DNA of 9,879 nucleotides. It comes from JAKAKT01 sp041305385. Its GTDB lineage: Archaea; Micrarchaeota; Micrarchaeia; Burarchaeales; JAKAKT01. Shown here piece by piece: positions 6,108 to 9,879 of the stretch (position 1 is its first letter; each line of letters starts with the position of its first letter). The notes beneath the pieces are model-generated. The model did not search any database. It worked only from the letters and a program-made list of their open reading frames with translations, and was not told the DNA's origin. Both the position numbers and the translations under genes were made by a program. The stretch spans positions 1-9,879 of the forward strand of contig JBFYLO010000074.1 in the NCBI GenBank assembly GCA_041305385.1. Reading direction: 5' to 3'.

Positions 6108-6587
6108 TCACTTCTTCTTTGGAAGGGAATGGATTAGGCGAAGGGCAGCAGCATGGAGGATATACCCAACAAGGGAGAACAAAATCCCTGCGAGCCAAAT
6201 TATCCCGAGTGCCATGAGTCCGATCATAGTGTACTCCGGGCAGGGTGGACCCGGGAGTGTCCCGCAACCCGCGCCAAAGCAGCGTGCATCCCTGCAAAAA
6301 AAGATAGCCCACATGACGACCCCAAGCACAGGCATGGAATACGAGACATTCACAAGGAACCCATTCAGCGCTGATTCCACTGCTCGACCCCCATTGCTTC
6401 TCGTCCAGAATCCCGCACAAAAAGGAATCAGCGGAACCAGAACAACCCAGGTGAGAATCAATATAGTCTGTGCCAACAGAGAAATCGGCATGGGAGCGAA
6501 CATGGGGCCGACCCCCAAGACAGATGCAAGAAAAGACGCTAACAGGAGGCGCTTTATCTTGTTCATATGTTCGAGCAATCGGTACAT
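6108..6587 (-). CDS. Uncharacterised four-helix membrane protein with a Cys-rich external loop
   Basis: I do not recognise this 159-residue protein. Hydrophobic segments lie at about residues 13-29, 36-58, 73-97 and 121-146. Basic residues near the N-terminus, in the loop WTRSNGGR (61-68) and at the C-terminus (LPKKK) put both ends and that loop in the cytoplasm by the positive-inside rule. The loop between helices 3 and 4 would then be outside. That loop has four cysteines, C98, C103, C108 and C116 (spacing C-x4-C-x4-C-x7-C), with several Gly and Pro, suggesting disulfides or a metal site. I start at the ATG at 6585-6587, which has a weak GTGAG upstream; the ATG for residue 8 (MNKIKR) is an alternative. 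It lies 25 bases after the upstream membrane-protein gene and 4 bases before the hydrogenase protease, so it is probably co-transcribed with both. Confidence 0.7.
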   Translation of the reverse strand: MYRLLEHMNKIKRLLLASFLASVLGVGPMFAPMPISLLAQTILILTWVVLVPLIPFCAGFWTRSNGGRAVESALNGFLVNVSYSMPVLGVVMWAIFFCRDARCFGAGCGTLPGPPCPEYTMIGLMALGIIWLAGILFSLVGYILHAAALRLIHSLPKKK

Positions 6588-6612
6588 CCGCTCACAATAT
6601 CTGTTTTAACTA

Positions 6613-7347
6613 TTAGCTCAGCACGCTTACCATATTCAAGTTGAAGGCCCCATACCCGATGGCAACCAGCACCCAGGTAACAAACAGCACGAGGAACAGG
6701 AGCTTCCACCCTCTCCCATTCGAGCGCTCCAGGTGGAAGTCGAAGCCGTGCGCCACGATGTGCGAGACCAGGTAGATGGATGCTACGTTTATGAAACCGT
6801 TCGGCCCGCTCTCCCAGGGGTATAAGATTGCAAGGACCACCAAAACGAGCCCATGGATGAACCCGTCCTTCAACGCATGGCTTACAGTCATCCTGGAGGT
6901 TGAGAGTATTCCTGTCACCACAAGAACTGCAATTGCAGCCGGCAACATCGCCCCCATTGCAGCAAGGTTCGCCCCCTGGACCCTTGCCCCAACCAGGCGG
7001 ATTGCATAGGGCGCGAGAATGATGGCAATCATCGAGCTCCAGCTCCTCACGGAAGGAAACAGGGAGTTATAGGACCAGCTATCGACGAAAATACTCCTCG
7101 ACTTGAGGCTCTCGAGGCCCTTTCCAGCGTAAACGGTCTTCTTCTCGTAGAACTTCTGCTCGTCAGCTTTCCTTATTCGCGAGAGCACGTCATCCTCGCC
7201 AGAAGGTCCAGCGAATCCTTCCGGGGGCTCTGGCCTTACATGGTCCGCCTGGATGTCGATTTCAGGGACCTGCTCTTCCTGGCCATAAATGAAGCCGCCG
7301 GAGCTCTCATCCCACTTGAACGACTCTTTTTTCTTCCTCTTTGCCAT
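6613..7347 (-). CDS. Uncharacterised membrane protein with a charged cytoplasmic N-terminal region
   Basis: No family recognised. The 244-residue protein begins with a basic stretch (AKRKKKESFKW). A long soluble, acidic, Pro/Gly-rich and probably flexible region extends to about residue 100. Hydrophobic segments follow at about 103-120, 127-148, 162-177, 185-202 and 214-234. Histidines cluster in and just after the fourth segment (H196, H200, H205 in SHIVAHGFDFH), with H157 and H165 nearby. Histidines at such positions can bind metal or heme, but the sequence does not prove it. The ATG at 7345-7347 has no Shine-Dalgarno site; a minus-strand TATA box centred about 27 bases upstream predicts a leaderless transcript. 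It is the first gene of the minus-strand operon that ends with the hydrogenase protease, and is divergent from nfeD. Confidence 0.72.
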   Translation of the reverse strand: MAKRKKKESFKWDESSGGFIYGQEEQVPEIDIQADHVRPEPPEGFAGPSGEDDVLSRIRKADEQKFYEKKTVYAGKGLESLKSRSIFVDSWSYNSLFPSVRSWSSMIAIILAPYAIRLVGARVQGANLAAMGAMLPAAIAVLVVTGILSTSRMTVSHALKDGFIHGLVLVVLAILYPWESGPNGFINVASIYLVSHIVAHGFDFHLERSNGRGWKLLFLVLFVTWVLVAIGYGAFNLNMVSVLS

Positions 7348-7364
7348 CAGTTAATCTTGCGGAG

Positions 7365-7378
7365 AATAATATAATAAA
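7365..7378. promoter_or_regulatory. Shared AT-rich core promoter between divergent operons
   Basis: The stretch AATAATATAATAAA sits alone in a 53-base gap. On the minus strand it reads TTTATTATATTATT; a TTTATTATA box is centred at about 7374, 27 bases from the minus-strand ATG at 7347. On the plus strand an AATATAATA box is centred at about 7372, 29 bases from the GTG at 7401. Neither start codon has a Shine-Dalgarno site, so both genes may be leaderless. Confidence 0.55.
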
Positions 7379-7400
7379 CATTGTTTCCTAAATTAATCTC

Positions 7401-7835
7401 GTGGCCGATTTCGCAATAGGTAAGGCATTCATAGTGGTTGGTGCCCTGATGCTAGCAGGGGAGATGGCGCTCCCAGGCTTCTTCATGGGCGGGGTCGGGG
7501 TCGCATTCGTGGTAGCGGGAATCATGATGGAAGTCGGCGTCAACTCGCCGGAATGGATTGCCGTGGCGAGCATCTCAGCAGGCGTGTTCTCAATAGCATT
7601 CTTTTTTCTCCTCGGCAGATGGCTTACCGGAAAGACCAAGGTGGCTACTGGCGGGGAGTCGATAGTTGGGGCGAAGGGGAAGGTCATAGCGCCAGTGGAG
7701 GAAGGAAAGTGCGTCGTAAGGGTGAAGGGCGAGGACTGGACTGCGGAGTGCGAGGGGAACTTCAAGAAAGGCGAGATAATCGAGGTGACAGGGCACGAGG
7801 GAGTGCACCTGAAGGTGAAAAGGGCAGAGGCGTGA
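7401..7835 (+). CDS. nfeD: NfeD-family membrane protein (short form with OB-fold domain)
   Basis: A 144-residue short NfeD, the usual genomic partner of slipins. Hydrophobic segments lie at about 5-20, 27-44 and 53-72, and include the family's Leu-Ala-Gly-Glu-x-x-x-Pro-Gly-Phe pattern (LAGEMALPGFFMGGVGVAFV, 18-37). The C-terminal OB-fold domain (about 85-141) has the expected G-x-V, G-x-x-W-x-A (GEDWTAE, 110-116), a Gly turn and a closing V-x-G-x-x-G-V-x-L-x-V strand (VTGHEGVHLKV). There is no N-terminal ClpP-like protease domain, unlike long NfeD. The start is the GTG at 7401: a stop codon lies three codons upstream (7389-7391), there is no Shine-Dalgarno site, and a TATA-like box lies at leaderless distance. 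The stop is one base before the first slipin. Such pairs are thought to organise membrane microdomains. Confidence 0.85.
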   Translation: MADFAIGKAFIVVGALMLAGEMALPGFFMGGVGVAFVVAGIMMEVGVNSPEWIAVASISAGVFSIAFFFLLGRWLTGKTKVATGGESIVGAKGKVIAPVEEGKCVVRVKGEDWTAECEGNFKKGEIIEVTGHEGVHLKVKRAEA

Positions 7836-7836
7836 C

Positions 7837-8697
7837 ATGTCATTCTTTTACATACTCCTCGGAGTCATCCTGTTCAGCATACTCCTAAGGACGATACTGA
7901 TTCTCGAACAGTACGAGCGGGGGGTCAGGTACAGGCTCGGCAGGTATCTGGACACCATAGGCCCGGGCCCGACCATCATCTGGCCAGGCCTCGATGCAGT
8001 CGATGTCGTTGACATGAGGATGAAGGCGCTTGACATCCCGGCGCAGAAGGTCATAACCAAGGACAACGCCGTCTTAATCATAGACGCATTCCTTTATTAT
8101 ACGCCAGTGAGGCCAGAGCTTCTCATGCTCAAGGTGAAGGACTTCGAGTATGCAATAGTCCAGCTCGCCCAGACCACCATGAGGAGCATAATCGGCGAGA
8201 TTGCCTTTGACGAGGCGATTACGAGCAGGGAGGAGATGAACGCCGAGCTCATGGACAAGCTCGACCATGTCGTGGAGATGTGGGGGGCCAGGCTCATCGC
8301 AGTAGAGATACGGGAGCTGCTCCCGGCCTCGAGGAAGCTGGCGTTTGCCATGAACCTGCAGGTCGCCGGGGAGAGGAGCAAGCGCGCCGCGGTGCTCGAG
8401 GCAGAGGGATTCAAGGAGTCCGCTATACTGAATGCGCACGGGGACAGGGACAAGCTGCTCATAGAGGCTGATGGGCAGATGAAATCAATGGTCCTGCTGG
8501 CAAGAGGCGAGGCTGATGCCCTCAAGGAAGTCGCAAACCAAGCATCCGAAAGCATCGAGGGCCCGGCGATGACGCTCTGGCAGCTCAGGATGCTCGAGGA
8601 AGTCGGGAAGAGCAAGGACTCGACACTACTGATGCCGTATAATGTTAAGGAACTAACAAAGGCTTTCCGGGGAATCGAGGGAAGGCGGGGGGATTGA
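7837..8697 (+). CDS. Slipin (stomatin/SPFH family), diverged paralog
   Basis: A 286-residue SPFH protein with one N-terminal membrane hairpin or helix (about 4-24). The SPFH domain follows, with EQYERGVRYRLGRY (24-37), GPGPTIIWPGLD (42-53), the KVITKDNAV block (71-79) and QLAQTTMRSIIGE (109-121). A C-terminal helix (about 178-235) is built of 11-residue repeats with a central Gly (VLEAEGFKESA, ILNAHGDRDKL, LIEADGQMKSM, VLLARGEADAL). It ends in TLWQLRMLEEVGKS, the slipin tail. Compared with the next gene and typical slipins it departs at the strand after the VEI motif (RELLPASRKLAF instead of KEVEPP) and lacks the Lys-rich end. The start follows the nfeD stop by one base, and the second slipin follows after one base, so translation is probably coupled. 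It should form large oligomers on the inner face of the membrane. Confidence 0.9.
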   Translation: MSFFYILLGVILFSILLRTILILEQYERGVRYRLGRYLDTIGPGPTIIWPGLDAVDVVDMRMKALDIPAQKVITKDNAVLIIDAFLYYTPVRPELLMLKVKDFEYAIVQLAQTTMRSIIGEIAFDEAITSREEMNAELMDKLDHVVEMWGARLIAVEIRELLPASRKLAFAMNLQVAGERSKRAAVLEAEGFKESAILNAHGDRDKLLIEADGQMKSMVLLARGEADALKEVANQASESIEGPAMTLWQLRMLEEVGKSKDSTLLMPYNVKELTKAFRGIEGRRGD

Positions 8698-8698
8698 A

Positions 8699-9586
8699 AT
8701 GGGAGTCGAAGTTTGGCTGTTTATATTCGGGATTGTGCTCGGCGTGATCGGGCTGCTCATCCTGCTCTCAGGAATAAAAATCTACAAGGAATACGAGCGC
8801 GGAGTCAAGTTCACGCTGGGAAAGTTCACCGGAGTCATAGGCCCGGGGTTCAAGTGGATCTGGCCGGTTATAGAGAAGGCGGTCACCGTTGACCTGCGCA
8901 CGAAGACGCTCGAGGTCCCGCGGCAGGATGTCATCACCAAGGACAACGCCACAGTCGGGGTCGATGCAGTCATCTACTATAAGGTCACGGACCCGGCGAA
9001 AGTCGTGCTCATTGTTGAGGACTTCGCCTACGCGACCATCCGGCTCGCCCAGACTACCCTCAGGAGCATCATCGGCGACATGATTCTAGACGACGTGCTC
9101 AGCAAGAGAGAAGTGATAAACACCAAGCTTAGGACCACCCTCGACGAGGCAACTGACAAATGGGGCGTGAAGGCAGAGGCAGTCGAGATAAAAGAGGTCG
9201 AGCCACCTACAGCAATACAGGAAGCAATGACCAAGCAGATGGCTGCCGAAAGGTCAAAGAGGGCCACGATTCTCGAGGCAGAAGGCAGCAAGCAGTCCAA
9301 GATATTGCAGGCAGAGGGTGAGAGGGATGCCAACATCGCCCGCAGCGAGGGAGAGAGGCAGGCGAGGATATTGAAAGCAAGAGGGGAGGCAGATGCCATA
9401 AAGCTCGTCGCGGACTCAGCAAAGTCCAATCTCTCAGGAAGCGCGCTGACGCTCTGGCAGCTTAAGACCCTCGAGGAAATTGGCAAGGCACCTTCCACGA
9501 AGTTCGTTGTGCCCATAGAGTTCACTGACTTCATGGAGCGAATAAGCGAGAAGATAGGCGGAGGGAAAGAGGACAAGAAGAAGTGA
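8699..9586 (+). CDS. Slipin (stomatin/SPFH family), canonical form
   Basis: A 295-residue slipin close to the family norm. It has a membrane segment (about 6-28) and an SPFH domain with KEYERGVKFTLGKF (30-43), GPGFKWIWP (48-56), LEVPRQDVITKDNATVGVDA (71-90), LAQTTLRSIIGD (116-127), WGVKAEAVEIKEVEPP (155-170) and AAERSKRATILEAEG (182-196). The C-terminal helix has four clear 11-residue repeats from residue 191 (ILEAEGSKQSK, ILQAEGERDAN, IARSEGERQAR, ILKARGEADAI). The tail is TLWQLKTLEEIGKAPST, then a basic end. A G-rich ribosome-binding site (GGGGGG) inside the previous gene precedes the ATG at 8699. Relative to its upstream neighbour it shares the full domain order and about half of the residues by eye. 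Slipins of this type partner NfeD; hetero-oligomers of the two slipins are possible but inferred. It is last in the operon, followed by a T-run. Confidence 0.93.
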   Translation: MGVEVWLFIFGIVLGVIGLLILLSGIKIYKEYERGVKFTLGKFTGVIGPGFKWIWPVIEKAVTVDLRTKTLEVPRQDVITKDNATVGVDAVIYYKVTDPAKVVLIVEDFAYATIRLAQTTLRSIIGDMILDDVLSKREVINTKLRTTLDEATDKWGVKAEAVEIKEVEPPTAIQEAMTKQMAAERSKRATILEAEGSKQSKILQAEGERDANIARSEGERQARILKARGEADAIKLVADSAKSNLSGSALTLWQLKTLEEIGKAPSTKFVVPIEFTDFMERISEKIGGGKEDKKK

Positions 9587-9593
9587 CGCCCCT

Positions 9594-9601
9594 ATTTTTT
9601 T
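9594..9601 (+). terminator. T-run terminator after the slipin operon
   Basis: Seven consecutive T (9595-9601) begin 8 bases after the last slipin stop codon, preceded by CGCCCCTA. Archaeal RNA polymerase commonly stops at such oligo-T tracts without a hairpin, and no strong hairpin is visible here. Confidence 0.6.
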
Positions 9602-9606
9602 CAAAT

Positions 9607-9641
9607 AATTGGGCAAAAAGCCACCAATTCGGGGCAAAAAG
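9607..9641 (+). repeat. 21-base-spaced direct repeat upstream of the archaellin promoter
   Basis: GGGCAAAAAG occurs at 9611-9620 and again at 9632-9641, each preceded by AATT (9607-9610 and 9626-9629). The copies are 21 bases apart, two helical turns, so both would face the same side of the DNA. The second copy ends about 21 bases before the archaellin TATA box. This is the position of an activator site, but no factor can be named from sequence. Confidence 0.5.
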
Positions 9642-9662
9642 AGTAAAACGCGAACCGCCTAG

Positions 9663-9670
9663 CTTATAAA
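9663..9670 (+). promoter_or_regulatory. TATA box of the archaellin gene
   Basis: CTTATAAA is a near-consensus archaeal TATA box. Transcription would begin about 27 bases downstream, near 9693-9695, leaving a leader of roughly 66-68 bases before the archaellin ATG, long for an archaeal mRNA. Confidence 0.65.
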
Positions 9671-9694
9671 CCAGCCAATTTATCCACTACTCAG

Positions 9695-9724
9695 ATGCGC
9701 CCCACGGTGCCCGGGAGCAGTTGA
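9695..9724 (+). other. Possible leaderless nine-codon upstream reading frame in the archaellin leader
   Basis: ATG at 9695 opens MRPTVPGSS and closes with TGA at 9722-9724. The ATG coincides with the transcription start predicted from the TATA box, as expected for a leaderless start, and the frame ends before the archaellin ribosome-binding sites. A reading frame this short can arise by chance. Confidence 0.25.
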
Positions 9725-9760
9725 CTTCAGCTCGCGAGGTGCGCATACCGAGGTGTCTAT

Positions 9761-9879
9761 ATGGACTTGAAAACGAAGAAAGGTGCCGTGGGCATTGGAA
9801 CGCTGATTATTTTCATTGCCATGGTACTCGTGGCAGCCATTGCTGCGGCAGTTTTGATAAACGTATCAGGAATACTGCA
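9761..9879 (+). CDS. flaB: Archaellin (archaeal flagellin) precursor, N-terminal part (3' partial)
   Basis: The first 39 residues of a filament protein of the archaellum, the archaeal swimming appendage. The start MDLKTKKG followed by AVGIGTLIIFIA is the class III signal peptide. A short basic leader ends in Lys-Lys-Gly, where the prepilin peptidase (FlaK/PibD) cuts after Gly8, and a long hydrophobic helix (GIGTLIIFIAMVLVAAIAAA, then VLIN) follows, which becomes the filament core. VSGILQ after it also matches archaellins. The ATG at 9761 has GAGGTG at 9750-9755, 5 bases upstream; a second GAGGTG lies at 9736-9741. It has its own TATA box and follows the slipin terminator, so it begins a separate transcription unit, probably the archaellum operon beyond the window. 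A related type IV pilin cannot be fully excluded, but the N-terminus is that of an archaellin. The symbol may equally be arlB. Confidence 0.9.
   Translation, partial: MDLKTKKGAVGIGTLIIFIAMVLVAAIAAAVLINVSGIL

Noticed and set aside
6214..6609. 131-codon open frame on the plus strand opposite the Cys-loop membrane protein
   Set aside because: The minus frame has coherent hydrophobic segments, positive-inside loops and operon spacing. The plus frame has none and no ribosome-binding site.
7388..7843. 151-codon minus-strand frame opposite nfeD, and the long minus frames opposite the two slipins
   Set aside because: Ser/Ala/Pro-rich translations typical of antisense frames; the plus-strand NfeD and slipin domains are unambiguous.
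9607..9641. CRISPR-like or transposon-related repeat
   Set aside because: There are only two copies, with a short unit and a 21-base period. No further repeats, terminal inverted repeats or transposase gene are visible in the window.

Overview
This window is archaeal. The evidence is an archaellin gene with a class III signal peptide at the right edge, TATA-box promoters, Shine-Dalgarno sites of the GAGGTG/GGTGA type, a likely pair of leaderless divergent genes, and a hydBGDA hydrogenase operon laid out as in Thermococcales. The lineage cannot be fixed from the sequence: a euryarchaeon or a DPANN-type archaeon would both fit. Coding is dense, and most genes sit in short operons with gaps of 0 to 30 bases.

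Layout. (1) 2-205 (+): the 3' end of a type I glutamine synthetase. Its stop codon directly abuts the stop of a convergent two-gene minus-strand unit. That unit is a class I SAM-dependent methyltransferase (397-1077) followed by a 59-residue protein (206-385) that looks like a shortened HPr fold without the catalytic histidine. (2) 1184-5015 (+): a complete four-gene cytoplasmic group 3b [NiFe]-hydrogenase (sulfhydrogenase type), hydB-hydG-hydD-hydA. Electrons would move between NAD(P)H, FAD, a [2Fe-2S] cluster, several [4Fe-4S] clusters and the NiFe site. (3) 5016-5193: a non-coding gap with inverted repeats, then a PEBP/YbhB-type protein (5194-5733) that can be read as a lipoprotein. (4) 5726-7347 (-): two uncharacterised membrane proteins and a HycI-type hydrogenase maturation endopeptidase. 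The peptidase is the natural candidate to trim the short C-terminal tail of the HydA encoded about 700 bases away. (5) 7401-9586 (+): a tight NfeD-slipin-slipin operon of membrane-organising SPFH proteins, sharing a divergent promoter region with the membrane-protein operon. It ends at a T-run terminator. (6) 9602-9879 (+): a control region (direct repeat, TATA box, about 68-base leader with a possible leaderless nine-codon reading frame) and the first 39 codons of an archaellin.

Functionally, the centre is one hydrogen-metabolism module (hydBGDA plus its maturation protease). It is flanked by membrane-quality or membrane-domain genes (NfeD/slipins) and the start of a motility locus. I do not see a clearly new multi-gene system. 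The most unusual points are the Pro-for-Arg change in the L1 motif of HydA, the His-less HPr-like mini-protein, the tandem diverged slipins, the Cys-loop membrane protein beside the hydrogenase protease, the structured gap after hydA, and the archaellin leader.
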